The notes beneath the pieces are model-generated. The model saw only the letters and a program-made list of their open reading frames with translations. It was not told the DNA's origin and did not search any database. Positions 30,294 through 38,814 of a stretch of 44,331 bases of DNA are shown here, piece by piece. The stretch covers positions 1 through 44,331 of IMG/VR virus record IMGVR_UViG_3300049617_000097; one strand, written 5' to 3'. The DNA comes from a virus. The position numbers were made by a program, and so were the translations under genes. Position 1 is the stretch's first letter, and the number at the start of each line of letters is the position of its first letter.

Positions 30294-31532
30294 TTACCTC
30301 TTGCTTTTATGATAGTGTTGATAAGCAGGCCGATGAGTTATATCTGGTAATGTTTCCAATAATTCCTCCAAAGAGCCAACAATTTTCGTGCAACATCCTA
30401 ATGCCCACCAGCTTAATTTATTCAATGGCTTGTTATTGATGTTTATAAGGTATAGCTTTTTCCCAAGCAAATAAGATTGACCAATTTCGTGGAATGTGCC
30501 TCCCCCGAGGAAATCATCATAGTAACACACTACAATGCCAGCCATCTTTACAAAATAAAGATCATTATCTATGATTTTCCTAAAGTTTACTTGAAATTTT
30601 GGAAAGTCAGAATCTATGGTTTCTCGCCAGCCATCATCTAAAAGCAATGTGTTTTCTTCCTTTGTTGGATCAATACAATAATACCCCTTTTCATTCAAGA
30701 GTTGTTTTAAGTTCCTTCGCCATTTTATGCCGCCGCTTGGATGATACTGCATGGCACCGGCAAGATAAATTACATTATCTCTTTCGGAATTAAGTATTTT
30801 GTAAAGCATAGATGGTAACATATGGAATTTGATCAAATCAGTAAGTTTGACAGCATTTTCTTTGTCAAAGCCAAGTTCATAGTAGGTTTTGGCATAGCGT
30901 TTACTGTATGCCTTTTTAACAGTTGTTTCAATATTCCATTTTTGTTTGAAATATAACGATAATTCATTATTTTCGTGTTCGGCAAATCCCCTAGTATGTA
31001 AATGATAATTATATCCATTATCAAGCGATCCATCGTCGCAAAACCAGATTGCCAAACTTAAAGGTGTAAGTTTCTCCAAAAAACTAGCCACAGGTTTTTT
31101 AATTCCATCTGGATATAATTCATTTCTAACTTCTTTAATTGTGTCTAGTGCTAGAGTTCTAATGCGGCACTTGCTCTGAGCTATGCTGATTCCAGCACCT
31201 GAAATAATTGACTTTAGCTTATAATTTAGCCAAAATAAATAAGGATATTGCTTTGACGAATGTACAATTTCAACCTGTCCAGCCGTGCTTGCATGACCAT
31301 CGCCCATTAGTGTACCATAAATAATTTCTTTTTGTTCTTCTGTGAACAATTTTTCATTAATTGAAGATTTGCGTACAAAAGAAATACCGTAAAGTCCACG
31401 TAATCTCCTAATGGTTTCTTCGTGAAATCCATATTTAGATGCAATTTCTTTGTCTGTTTTTCTTTTTTCAACATATTCAAACTCAAGCAATTGTTTACTT
31501 ATCACGTCAGAAACTTTGTTCATATTTCTCAT
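30294..31532 (-). CDS. LAGLIDADG homing endonuclease fused to a nucleoside 2-deoxyribosyltransferase-like domain (412 aa)
   Basis: Residues about 10-52 form a helix-turn-helix. Residues 70-79 (IIYGTLMGDG) and 158-168 (ending WFCDDG) are the two LAGLIDADG motifs with their catalytic acids. After the endonuclease-type end near 245, residues 253-398 read NVIYLAGAM, DNDLYFVKMAGIVVCYYDD and GGGTFHEIG, the layout of nucleoside 2-deoxyribosyltransferases, in which GT..E carries the nucleophile (E349). An ATG at 31586 is in frame, but AGGAG lies 7 bases before the ATG at 31532. The stop abuts the stop of the plus-strand gene. The fusion is seen in one frame; activity is inferred. Confidence 0.75.
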   Translation of the reverse strand: MRNMNKVSDVISKQLLEFEYVEKRKTDKEIASKYGFHEETIRRLRGLYGISFVRKSSINEKLFTEEQKEIIYGTLMGDGHASTAGQVEIVHSSKQYPYLFWLNYKLKSIISGAGISIAQSKCRIRTLALDTIKEVRNELYPDGIKKPVASFLEKLTPLSLAIWFCDDGSLDNGYNYHLHTRGFAEHENNELSLYFKQKWNIETTVKKAYSKRYAKTYYELGFDKENAVKLTDLIKFHMLPSMLYKILNSERDNVIYLAGAMQYHPSGGIKWRRNLKQLLNEKGYYCIDPTKEENTLLLDDGWRETIDSDFPKFQVNFRKIIDNDLYFVKMAGIVVCYYDDFLGGGTFHEIGQSYLLGKKLYLININNKPLNKLSWWALGCCTKIVGSLEELLETLPDITHRPAYQHYHKSKR

Positions 31533-31641
31533 TTGTCTGCTCCTGCCGCAAAATATTAAAACCTCGACAAAAATACAACTTAACAACTGAAACTTCTTTG
31601 AGCAAGTCCAATAGTCAATAGAATCTTACTAGTTTAAGAAC

Positions 31642-32400
31642 ATGGAAAATACGATAGAAAAAAGCCTGTTAAGCCAGGTAAATTTTGCTCTCAAGCTTGC
31701 CCCAGAGCAACGCCACAGTTACTTTCAGATGAAACACTTCATCGTCAATAAAGAGCCTACACACCAAGCCAAATTATGGCAATGCCTACGTGAACTGCAA
31801 AGCCGCAAAGACTCCATCGAGTCCATTATTTTTGAGATTGAGGAGGCAAATGATAATATTGCCTTGATAGATATTGAAAAGGAAAAAGGAACTGCATCCT
31901 TGAATAAAATTGTAAATTCTTACGACAGTTATGGTCAAGACATGCATACGGCAGATGTTCTAAGCAGACTTAAGGATAAAGAGCTTTATGTCAAGGAATG
32001 GGAAATAAAGGACCGGCAAATCGTCAGGAAGAAGAAAATTGCCGAAGTAAATCTGCAAAAACTCAAGGAGAAGCAAGCTTATCTGGAACAAGAAACAAGG
32101 TTCTTTTTGGATTGTTACAAAGAACTTAACAAGATTGAGCCGGTTAAGGATTTTGATGATTTAGAGGCACAAACGCAGTATTGGAATGAACGCCTAGGGC
32201 AGGAAGTTACATTGAGAACACTTTTGCAACTCCCGCTTGACGCTGAATTGGCAAAAACCATTTTGTCCCTTGCGGATGAGGTGCCTATCAAGACCAAGTT
32301 GGTTAATTCTCTGAAGCATGTCAGCCAACGCTTGGCTGAGACACAGAGTAAATACTTAGAGTCCCAAAAGGAGAAGAATGTTCAAAAAGAGACTGAGTAG
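31642..32400 (+). CDS. Coiled-coil protein of unknown function (252 aa)
   Basis: A strongly helical, charged protein; residues about 48-160 are a long coiled coil with many Lys and Glu. No catalytic motif, signal peptide or membrane segment is seen. No strong ribosome-binding site lies before the ATG (only AAGAAC). It overlaps the PKD gene after it by 23 bases, so translation of that gene is probably coupled. It could be a structural or assembly protein of the fibre module. The endonuclease gene upstream on the other strand may have separated it from its former neighbours. Confidence 0.6.
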   Translation: MENTIEKSLLSQVNFALKLAPEQRHSYFQMKHFIVNKEPTHQAKLWQCLRELQSRKDSIESIIFEIEEANDNIALIDIEKEKGTASLNKIVNSYDSYGQDMHTADVLSRLKDKELYVKEWEIKDRQIVRKKKIAEVNLQKLKEKQAYLEQETRFFLDCYKELNKIEPVKDFDDLEAQTQYWNERLGQEVTLRTLLQLPLDAELAKTILSLADEVPIKTKLVNSLKHVSQRLAETQSKYLESQKEKNVQKETE

Positions 32401-33397
32401 TGCAGACAAGGAGTATCGCTCGGGAGCCTTATCGGTCTTTCCGCAAGGCAAGGATACGCCTCTTTCGCTTTACATAGCTCACAACAATGCAGAAACAGAA
32501 CTGGTTCACAGTTGTACCTCGTCTTCAAAATACATTGTCGTCAGAGATACGAGCAAGTTCCCTGATATGGGGATCATTAAGCTTAGTCTGTCGGATGGCA
32601 CGGGTGATCCAGAATTGATTCATTACTTCAAGAAGATTGGAAACCAATTTCACTTTCTTCAGCGTGGTTTTGCTGGATTTCGTAAATCAAATTGGCCATC
32701 TGGCAGTAAAGTAACAGGCCCTGTATGTTCAGAACAGCACAACGCCTTAAAAGATGCCGTTATTAACATACAGCGAAAAATAGGCTTATTGACGAGCCCC
32801 GCCACTGATAGCTTACATAGCACTTTGAACAGTTTGGAGAATAAATGGCTTGCTCCAAAGGCAAGCTTCCGTGTTTGGCCCAAAAGTGGACACACTCCCT
32901 TAAACGTTAGATTTCAAAACGTTTCAGGAGGATTCGGAGTCAAATACTTTTGGGACTTTGGTGATGGTTCAACTTCTACTGAAGAAAATCCATCACATAT
33001 ATACAACAAAGAAGGGCGTTACACGATAAAGCTCAATGTGATTTCTGCAAGTGGCTCACAGGGAGTGGCAGAAAAATCCAATTACATAGAAGTAGATAAC
33101 TCTAAACACAAGCCATTTTTTTACGTAGATGCTACATCCGGTGATTCCATTGAAAGGGGCAAAATTAAGAATACGAGCCCTACAGTATTCACTTTTGTGG
33201 ATCAAACAGATGGTGACATTGTAGAAAGAGATTGGTTTTTTGGGGATGGAACAAGTTTGAATGAAAAAAACCCAAACGTCCACACGACACAGTATACCTT
33301 TCCCAAACCAGGTAATTATTCTCCAAAACTCATGATACGGCTCAATAACAACGTAATTCTTAATGCCACAATTTCAGAAAGCTTGGCGGTGATGTAA
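32378..33397 (+). CDS. PKD-domain virion protein A (339 aa)
   Basis: First of three related proteins. Residues about 35-120 form a strand-rich domain ending in a H-N-A-L-K-D-A helix (residues about 121-136). A PKD (Ig-like) domain follows at about 157-237 with FWDFGDGSTS, then a second, more divergent one at about 243-327 with WFFGDGTS. PKD domains in phage virion proteins usually bind surfaces or extend fibres. AAGGAG (32368-32373) precedes the ATG. It overlaps the next gene by one base (TAATG). Function as fibre or decoration is inferred. Confidence 0.6.
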   Translation: MFKKRLSSADKEYRSGALSVFPQGKDTPLSLYIAHNNAETELVHSCTSSSKYIVVRDTSKFPDMGIIKLSLSDGTGDPELIHYFKKIGNQFHFLQRGFAGFRKSNWPSGSKVTGPVCSEQHNALKDAVINIQRKIGLLTSPATDSLHSTLNSLENKWLAPKASFRVWPKSGHTPLNVRFQNVSGGFGVKYFWDFGDGSTSTEENPSHIYNKEGRYTIKLNVISASGSQGVAEKSNYIEVDNSKHKPFFYVDATSGDSIERGKIKNTSPTVFTFVDQTDGDIVERDWFFGDGTSLNEKNPNVHTTQYTFPKPGNYSPKLMIRLNNNVILNATISESLAVM

Positions 33398-35490
33398 TGC
33401 TTGAAAGTCAATTCCCTGCAAAATATGATGATGATAGCAATTTGCTTTTAGCTAAAGACTACCTAAAGGTTAAATTAGCACAGGATTACAATCCCGGAGA
33501 TTCTGTAGTTACAGCAGAATCGTCGGTCGGAAATTTCCCTCCTCAAGGCATCATTACCATCATAGATAATTGTGCCCCTGAGCAAGTGACCTCCCTGTAT
33601 TACGAGGAACGTGCTGACAATCAATTTACGAAATTGACGCCTACCGAAGGAACAAAAATAACATTCAAGTCCAAGCTATCAAGCATAATCACACAGCAAT
33701 TAGATGCCATGCATCATAACAACATCAAAGATGCCATCATTGCTATACAGAAATTTTTAGGAACCATCAAGGATGAATCTAAGGATACGTTATTTGGAAG
33801 ATTGAATTGGTTAAAAAAAATAGTCTTTGCCCCAAGAGCGTGGTTTGAAGTCGATCTCGATTCAGGACTAGCTCCTTTTACTGTGCAATTCACAAACAAA
33901 AGCATTGGCACTACTGGCCCAGTAGGGGAAGTTATTTATACGTGGGATTTTGGAGATGGCACAAAGCTAACCGAACCCAGTGGCAATGTTGCCAAGACAT
34001 ACACAAGCCCAGGTCTGTATACTGTAGCCTTGGAAATTGAAAGCTTCTATGGAAAAGACAAAATTGAATTACAAGATTTTATCAAGGTAAAACCACCTGC
34101 ACCTAATGAAGCGACAGTTAAAATCCTTGCACAACCTGGCCAGCACTTAATTGGAAGCGGCGTCAGAACAACCACTAATCAACTTGTATTATTTGAGATA
34201 CCAGAAGGAAAGAATCCAGACAATCCCAAATTTTCTCTTAGTGGCGAGATCCTAGATGAAGATGGCAAACCTATCGATCCAATTGTTGCATATACATGGC
34301 AAACAGCACATGGCATTATTGACCGTAGTGCTAATCAGGCCAAAGCCAGTTATGATGCAGGAGGACTCTTCGATGTTGTTTTACGTGTAGATACTGATCT
34401 AGGAGCATACAGGATTACTAATTTCCCAAAGATGGTAGATGTAATCGAGCCAGTCAATTTATGGCTCTGGACACTTCAATCTCCAGGTATTGTTTCTACT
34501 TACGAATATGGCTTAATCTCCGAAACATTCAAAATGAAGCAATACAATCAATTAACATTGAAGACCAACGATTCATTCCTAGATGGTGTGCCCAGTGAAA
34601 AGACACAAAAAGAAGAGTTCTTTAGAAACAATTTGTTCATTCCAAAGAATGAAACGCCATCTGGGTTTCAAGGAGACGGACTCCTGCTTTGGGCAAGCGG
34701 TCGCAGCAAAGAAGAGTCATCGGCATTAGAAGAAGTTGTTTGTAGTACATTTAGTCCATTTCTTGATTTGTATTCTCTTCCGTATACAGTAACAAATCGT
34801 CCTTGGAACTGGGCTGGCTTTGCTGCTCCTATGGCAAAAGCTTATTTGATTGGAGGATGTGTTGACAATCAAAGTCCTAATGTGTCCTTTGCTAATGACA
34901 TCAAGTCAGTCATAGACTTTAACTCTATGGAGGCGAGCGATGTTAAAATGCACAACCACAATTACATCAATGGTGCCAATGATTTGAAATTACATGCTAC
35001 TGACTTTGACAAAGATGGAGAGCCAATCTTTGGCCATTTTAGCAGGCATAGAACAACCTGGCGGGGCGACATAGGGTATTTATTAAGGAGTGGTGGCCAA
35101 GAAGTAAATTATAACCTATCATCCTTCTACAAAACAGACGGCACAATGGGTGAGCATTTCATAAATATAACCAAGCTTCTTGATCTGCCCGAGCCTAAAC
35201 AAGAAGGTCAGTTGCTTACACTCAACGATACCGTCTTTTTTTTGAGCGGCAACGGTGATGTTTTCGGCTACAATGATGCTGCAAATATTTGGGAGGTTGG
35301 CGATGCCCATGCCGCCCTTTTCCACGATGCACGAAGCTATGGTAAATTTTTAGCGGCATCTGACAAGGACCGGCGTGCATATATAAGCTTTGACAGTGGC
35401 GTTTTTGTTAAATATAACGCCATAGATTCAACGTTTACGACATTGGGCACTAGGCCACAGGGAGAGCAATGGTTGATAAGCATTTTTTAG
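33397..35490 (+). CDS. PKD-domain virion protein B with beta-propeller-like C terminus (697 aa)
   Basis: Second of the paralogous set. Residues about 20-130 carry the shared strand domain and HHNNIKDAIIAI helix. A PKD domain follows at about 146-228 with YTWDFGDGTKL, then another Ig-like domain (about 233-350). The C-terminal 340 residues have repeated short strands (for example LLTLNDTVFFLSG and FGYNDAANIWEV) and look like a propeller or receptor-binding domain. It starts at a TAATG overlap with A and overlaps C by 22 bases. Probable tail-fibre or surface-binding protein. Confidence 0.6.
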   Translation: MLESQFPAKYDDDSNLLLAKDYLKVKLAQDYNPGDSVVTAESSVGNFPPQGIITIIDNCAPEQVTSLYYEERADNQFTKLTPTEGTKITFKSKLSSIITQQLDAMHHNNIKDAIIAIQKFLGTIKDESKDTLFGRLNWLKKIVFAPRAWFEVDLDSGLAPFTVQFTNKSIGTTGPVGEVIYTWDFGDGTKLTEPSGNVAKTYTSPGLYTVALEIESFYGKDKIELQDFIKVKPPAPNEATVKILAQPGQHLIGSGVRTTTNQLVLFEIPEGKNPDNPKFSLSGEILDEDGKPIDPIVAYTWQTAHGIIDRSANQAKASYDAGGLFDVVLRVDTDLGAYRITNFPKMVDVIEPVNLWLWTLQSPGIVSTYEYGLISETFKMKQYNQLTLKTNDSFLDGVPSEKTQKEEFFRNNLFIPKNETPSGFQGDGLLLWASGRSKEESSALEEVVCSTFSPFLDLYSLPYTVTNRPWNWAGFAAPMAKAYLIGGCVDNQSPNVSFANDIKSVIDFNSMEASDVKMHNHNYINGANDLKLHATDFDKDGEPIFGHFSRHRTTWRGDIGYLLRSGGQEVNYNLSSFYKTDGTMGEHFINITKLLDLPEPKQEGQLLTLNDTVFFLSGNGDVFGYNDAANIWEVGDAHAALFHDARSYGKFLAASDKDRRAYISFDSGVFVKYNAIDSTFTTLGTRPQGEQWLISIF

Positions 35491-36920
35491 TTCCGACGCC
35501 TACATTTCCGATAAACTTAGACTCAAATTACACGCTCTTCAAGGTGTACAACAGCAGTCAAAGCGTACTGGCTAAGGCTTTAACTGCCGATGCAACGGAA
35601 ATAGAAATACGACCTGTTGCTCCTAACGATCCAGACATCTGGGCAGAGAATGGTTTTGTTTCTTTATCCGACGAAATTGTCTATTATGACGCTGTGGAAA
35701 AAAATCAGACAGGGAAAGTCATGAAATTTCTACGATGTTTGCGTGGATATGAAGGCACGCCTAGTAGTAACCCAAAAGGAACTCCTGTTTACGGGAATGT
35801 TATTGCTGAGCATCACAATCAACTCGCAGCGGCAATTGTTAGTATTGAAAACACCATTGGTGATTTAGTAGATGCCATGACATTAAGCGAGCCTGCCAAA
35901 AAGAGCATGGCACATCTTACCAGTAATTTATCTATGGCAACAACCTTGACCAATATCGTTAATTGTGCTGCTCCTGCCGACGATTGCTGCCCTGAAGTGC
36001 AATTCATATTGAATGTAATATCCACCGGGTCGGGCAGTACAACGGTAGAATACTGTGTGCTTATTTATGGATATTACACTTCCTATAGACTTGATTTTGG
36101 AGATGGACAATATACTACAACGCAATTTACTGGCACGCACACTTATGCAAGCAGTAGCAATATCAATCCTTATGTAACCGTCACTGGAAATACGTGTACT
36201 ATTACTCAACAGCCAATAAGTTATGCCAACGGCATGCCGTTTCCAACAGTGCCATCAGTTAATCCTTTGGTGGTTACTATCCCAGAGGTTCCTGATTTTC
36301 CAACCTTTGTTGCCCCGGTAACTGCATGTCCTGGCAATCTGTTCAATTTACCTCCTTTGATAATTCCTACTGTAGATTGCAGTGGAGGAGGAAGTCCTTC
36401 CTCAATCAGCATAGATTGGGGCATAGCTCCAGTTATATCTTGCATAGTCACTGTTGGCTGTCCAAGTACTACAGACATGAGCATGACTATGGCTATGGCT
36501 AATCCAATGGCAGAAAGAGTTGGAGCTTACGATGTTCCATTAGATGCTGACGATTTAGGAATTCCTTCTGAAATCAATCTGATACACAATCTGCCGTCGC
36601 AAATCCAGTTAATTGCTGAATCGGTACCGACAAGCATAAAACTTGATGCTGTCGAGGTGCCCAGATCGATTATGTTGGTTCCTTCTCCTGATTTTCCACG
36701 CACCATTCAGCTAGACGCCAACATTCAGGTTACAGGCATACCTAAATCAATTGAAATAGTTCACGACATACCCAATACAATCAAGCTAGAAATGCCAGAT
36801 GATCCTTACATCCCAATGCGTTGGGACGGCAAGCCGGTTGATGTAAACATACATATTGACATTGCCAAGGATATTGCCAAGGCACTAAGTGAAATCATCA
36901 TTGCTCAACCAGGGAAATGA
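35469..36920 (+). CDS. PKD-related virion protein C with repeated strand motif (483 aa)
   Basis: Third of the set. It shares the N-terminal strand domain (LSDEIVYYD, then LRCLRGYEGTP) and the EHHNQLAAAIVSIE helix with A and B, and a degenerate PKD strand (RLDFGDGQYTT). The last 100 residues repeat 'P.SI.L....VP..I.L', about 12 residues per turn, suggesting a stacked beta structure. A GGAGAG site lies before the ATG, inside the end of gene B. It is rich in Pro and has a Cys pair (DDCCPE). Probable structural protein. Confidence 0.6.
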   Translation: MVDKHFLVPTPTFPINLDSNYTLFKVYNSSQSVLAKALTADATEIEIRPVAPNDPDIWAENGFVSLSDEIVYYDAVEKNQTGKVMKFLRCLRGYEGTPSSNPKGTPVYGNVIAEHHNQLAAAIVSIENTIGDLVDAMTLSEPAKKSMAHLTSNLSMATTLTNIVNCAAPADDCCPEVQFILNVISTGSGSTTVEYCVLIYGYYTSYRLDFGDGQYTTTQFTGTHTYASSSNINPYVTVTGNTCTITQQPISYANGMPFPTVPSVNPLVVTIPEVPDFPTFVAPVTACPGNLFNLPPLIIPTVDCSGGGSPSSISIDWGIAPVISCIVTVGCPSTTDMSMTMAMANPMAERVGAYDVPLDADDLGIPSEINLIHNLPSQIQLIAESVPTSIKLDAVEVPRSIMLVPSPDFPRTIQLDANIQVTGIPKSIEIVHDIPNTIKLEMPDDPYIPMRWDGKPVDVNIHIDIAKDIAKALSEIIIAQPGK

Positions 36921-36940
36921 TAATCATACTAGGAATAAAA

Positions 36941-37792
36941 ATGAACGCAATAGAAAACGATACGAAAATTTTTGTGAAGCACCACCGCAATCGGAACGAC
37001 TATTATTACGCCGGTGAAAACATATGGATCAGAGACTTCACCAAAAATCATGTCATTCCTGTGGATGTCAACAACTTAATTACACCAAATGATACACAAT
37101 TGATGCTAGCCAATGAAACTGAGAACAGTAAAAAAACACTTCAACGTATAGATACTGAAAGTTTCACCCATCATAGCATGATCATTGTGAACACAGGATA
37201 TTTGTTCAAGGAAAAACATGCTTTGTTGGATGAAATTAAAGACAATGTAGCTATTATGGGCGTTAACGATGCCCTTAATATGTGGATGATAAAAAGGAGA
37301 ATAAACTACTACATTGTGAACAACCCATTTTCAAACTGTGTTAATTATTTACCACAGCGACAAAACTGGGTTCGCTGTATAGCATCGAAAAGAACCAATT
37401 ATGAATTCATCAACAGATACAAAGGATTAGTGTATCAATACAGTCCAGTAAACAATCAATATTATTCTGGACTTCATGAACCTCATGACTACGAAATCGA
37501 TGACTACAGAAATCCGATATGTGGTGCTTTAGGTTTGGCTTTTAGATTTAAGGTGCAAAAGGTGCTGTTATTTTGTTGCGACGAAGGCTCTGTGACGGAA
37601 CGGCCAGGTATGGTTTCTGGAGACAAGGGCCTCTGGGCCTATCCACAACAGGTTTTGGCTCACAAGCTAATTGATGGCAACCTTCACTGGCTTGCAAAAG
37701 CTGGAGTTAAGATAGGGCACTATCCAGACGTGCTGACATATGCTAATTCCAAGCAAGTCTCAGAGGATGAGATTGCCACCTTTTTTAACTAA
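36941..37792 (+). CDS. Rossmann-like protein, perhaps DUF115/glycan-related (283 aa)
   Basis: The order MIIVNTGYLFKEKHALL, DNVAIMGVNDAL, YYIVNNPFSNC and GALGLAFRFKVQKVLLFCCD suggests a Rossmann fold of the DUF115/motility-associated glycosyltransferase type, in which a nucleotide-sugar pocket is built from such strands. This is a loose match. An ATG at 36917 overlaps the previous stop but has poor spacing; AGGA at 36931-36934 supports the ATG at 36941. It lies directly after the fibre genes, which fits modification of virion proteins. Confidence 0.35.
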   Translation: MNAIENDTKIFVKHHRNRNDYYYAGENIWIRDFTKNHVIPVDVNNLITPNDTQLMLANETENSKKTLQRIDTESFTHHSMIIVNTGYLFKEKHALLDEIKDNVAIMGVNDALNMWMIKRRINYYIVNNPFSNCVNYLPQRQNWVRCIASKRTNYEFINRYKGLVYQYSPVNNQYYSGLHEPHDYEIDDYRNPICGALGLAFRFKVQKVLLFCCDEGSVTERPGMVSGDKGLWAYPQQVLAHKLIDGNLHWLAKAGVKIGHYPDVLTYANSKQVSEDEIATFFN

Positions 37793-37800
37793 GGATTGTT

Positions 37801-37998
37801 ATGGTGCTTGCCTCGTCAAAAGAAAGGCTTCACGCTTCACGGCCAAGTTTGCTAAATTACTTTGGTAAAGTAGTTTCCGCTTACAACGGCTCTCGAAATT
37901 TATTTCGTGCCTCCATAGATAAGCAGCGTGCTTTGTTTATTGTCGAACACAAAGCCCTGCGTTCGACTTGTGTTATTATAGTATATCAAGATTTTTAA
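37801..37998 (+). CDS. Possible 65-aa protein in a structured region
   Basis: An ATG at 37801 with AAGGA 5 bases upstream opens 65 codons to a TAA at 37996-37998. The product is Ser/Arg-rich, unlike its neighbours, with no recognised family. The same DNA folds into several perfect hairpins and a possible pseudoknot, which argues for RNA rather than protein. The ribosome-binding site is good, so translation cannot be excluded. Confidence 0.3.
   Translation: MVLASSKERLHASRPSLLNYFGKVVSAYNGSRNLFRASIDKQRALFIVEHKALRSTCVIIVYQDF
37858..37967 (+). other. Structured RNA candidate with an H-type pseudoknot fold
   Basis: Four nested or serial pairings are visible in 110 bases. TACTTT/AAAGTA (37858-37872) has a 3-base loop and CGAAAT/ATTTCG (37894-37907) a 2-base loop. 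GCAG+CTTTGT (37923-37936) pairs with ACAAAG+CTGC (37949-37960). Finally GTCGAAC in its loop (37942-37948) pairs with GTTCGAC (37961-37967), directly after that stem. The last two pairings form an H-type pseudoknot with coaxial stacking. A TGTTATTAT extended -10-like sequence starts at 37971. Whether it is transcribed is unknown. Confidence 0.45.
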
Positions 37999-38013
37999 GG
38001 CAAGGTCATTGTT

Positions 38014-38337
38014 ATGGAAGAGTTTGAAATACAAAAAAATGAACCATCTTTTTCGCTAAATGACTTCAAAAAGTGGATGACATCACAGAAGCAAGTAACT
38101 CCAGAAGAACGAAGAAAATATGAACTGGCTGGTGTACGGGTAGAATCTAAGCTTGGTCTAAAAAGACTACCCTCAAAAATGTCCACTGAAGATGGAGATC
38201 TTCTTGAATTGGCCCGTGAGTTTCGTCGGTTCGGCGGTACTATTTTAGAATCAGACGAAGACAACAATGTTCTAGTCGAGGTGGATAGCGGGTCTTTCTT
38301 GATTCCAAGAATTTTTGTGAGAAAAATCAAGGACTAG
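38014..38337 (+). CDS. Small protein of unknown function (107 aa)
   Basis: A charged, helical N-terminal half (residues 1-75) is followed by a short strand-rich end (VLVEVDSGSFLIPRIFV). No family is recognised. AAGG sits 7 bases before the ATG. It follows the structured region and its tail overlaps the minus-strand gene 38327-38674 by 11 bases. The opposite strand also has a long open frame there, but that product is Ser-rich and looks like a shadow. Possibly an assembly or regulatory protein. Confidence 0.55.
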   Translation: MEEFEIQKNEPSFSLNDFKKWMTSQKQVTPEERRKYELAGVRVESKLGLKRLPSKMSTEDGDLLELAREFRRFGGTILESDEDNNVLVEVDSGSFLIPRIFVRKIKD

Positions 38338-38674
38338 CACGCCGCAACATCGAGGGTCGCACTGGGAATTTACTCTCGATCAAGTGTCGATTGATTGGAT
38401 GCAGTGGCTTGCAGGAAGATGAAATGTTCTTGTAACCTCTTTTTTCCAATCTATTTTTCAAGTCTTTGTAGTCACTGGCTGTTTCAATCCAGGGCTCCCA
38501 ATCCATCTTGTGTTCACAGAAGAATTGCTGAAGGATATCTACTTTGTCTTTTGGGAGATTAAGATAGGATGCATTCTCCAACCTTGTGGCATCTATCTTG
38601 TTTATCGAATTAATGACGCTTACAACCTGAATATTTGTTCGATCTCTTTTGGCTAAATATAGATATAATCTCAT
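38327..38674 (-). CDS. Minus-strand basic protein of unknown function (115 aa)
   Basis: Basic protein, opening MRLYLYLAKRDRTNIQ. No family is recognised. Its start overlaps the stop of the upstream minus-strand gene as ATGA, with GAGGAAG just before the ATG, a normal coupled pair. It runs toward the plus-strand gene 38014-38337 and overlaps it by 11 bases. An acidic small first gene and a basic second gene is the layout of many toxin-antitoxin pairs, but no toxin family was recognised. Confidence 0.45.
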   Translation of the reverse strand: MRLYLYLAKRDRTNIQVVSVINSINKIDATRLENASYLNLPKDKVDILQQFFCEHKMDWEPWIETASDYKDLKNRLEKRGYKNISSSCKPLHPINRHLIESKFPVRPSMLRRASP

Positions 38675-38814
38675 TCTTCCTCATCTTTCTCTAGTAATAT
38701 TTGAAGGAATACTAAGACGAATTTTTTGCTCGCTTCCCCTTCATCAAAGTTACGAACAAAAGAATCCATAGCCTGCTTACTCAATTTAACTTTGTCTTCA
38801 GTTGTGAGGTCCAT
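38671..38814 (-). CDS. Minus-strand small acidic protein (47 aa)
   Basis: A 47-residue helical, acidic protein starting MDLTTEDKVKLSKQ and ending LLEKDEEE. It overlaps the next minus-strand gene by 4 bases (ATGA). A longer frame from 38901 is possible but would overlap the plus-strand gene heavily. The ATG abuts the start codon of the plus-strand gene (CATATG at 38812-38817), so no promoter or leader lies between them. No family is recognised. Confidence 0.4.
   Translation of the reverse strand: MDLTTEDKVKLSKQAMDSFVRNFDEGEASKKFVLVFLQILLEKDEEE

Noticed and set aside
30294-31532. Intein or group I intron explanation for the endonuclease-transferase fusion
   Set aside because: No N-terminal Cys/Ser with a C-terminal His-Asn splice end is seen, and flanking plus-strand genes are not interrupted halves of one gene; no intron core was recognised.
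37923-37980. tRNA gene
   Set aside because: GTTCGAC resembles a T-loop, but the 5-bp T-stem does not pair and no anticodon or acceptor arm fits.
37995-38330. Minus-strand 111-aa frame opposite the gene at 38014
   Set aside because: Its Ser-rich product looks like a shadow; the plus frame has a ribosome-binding site and normal composition.
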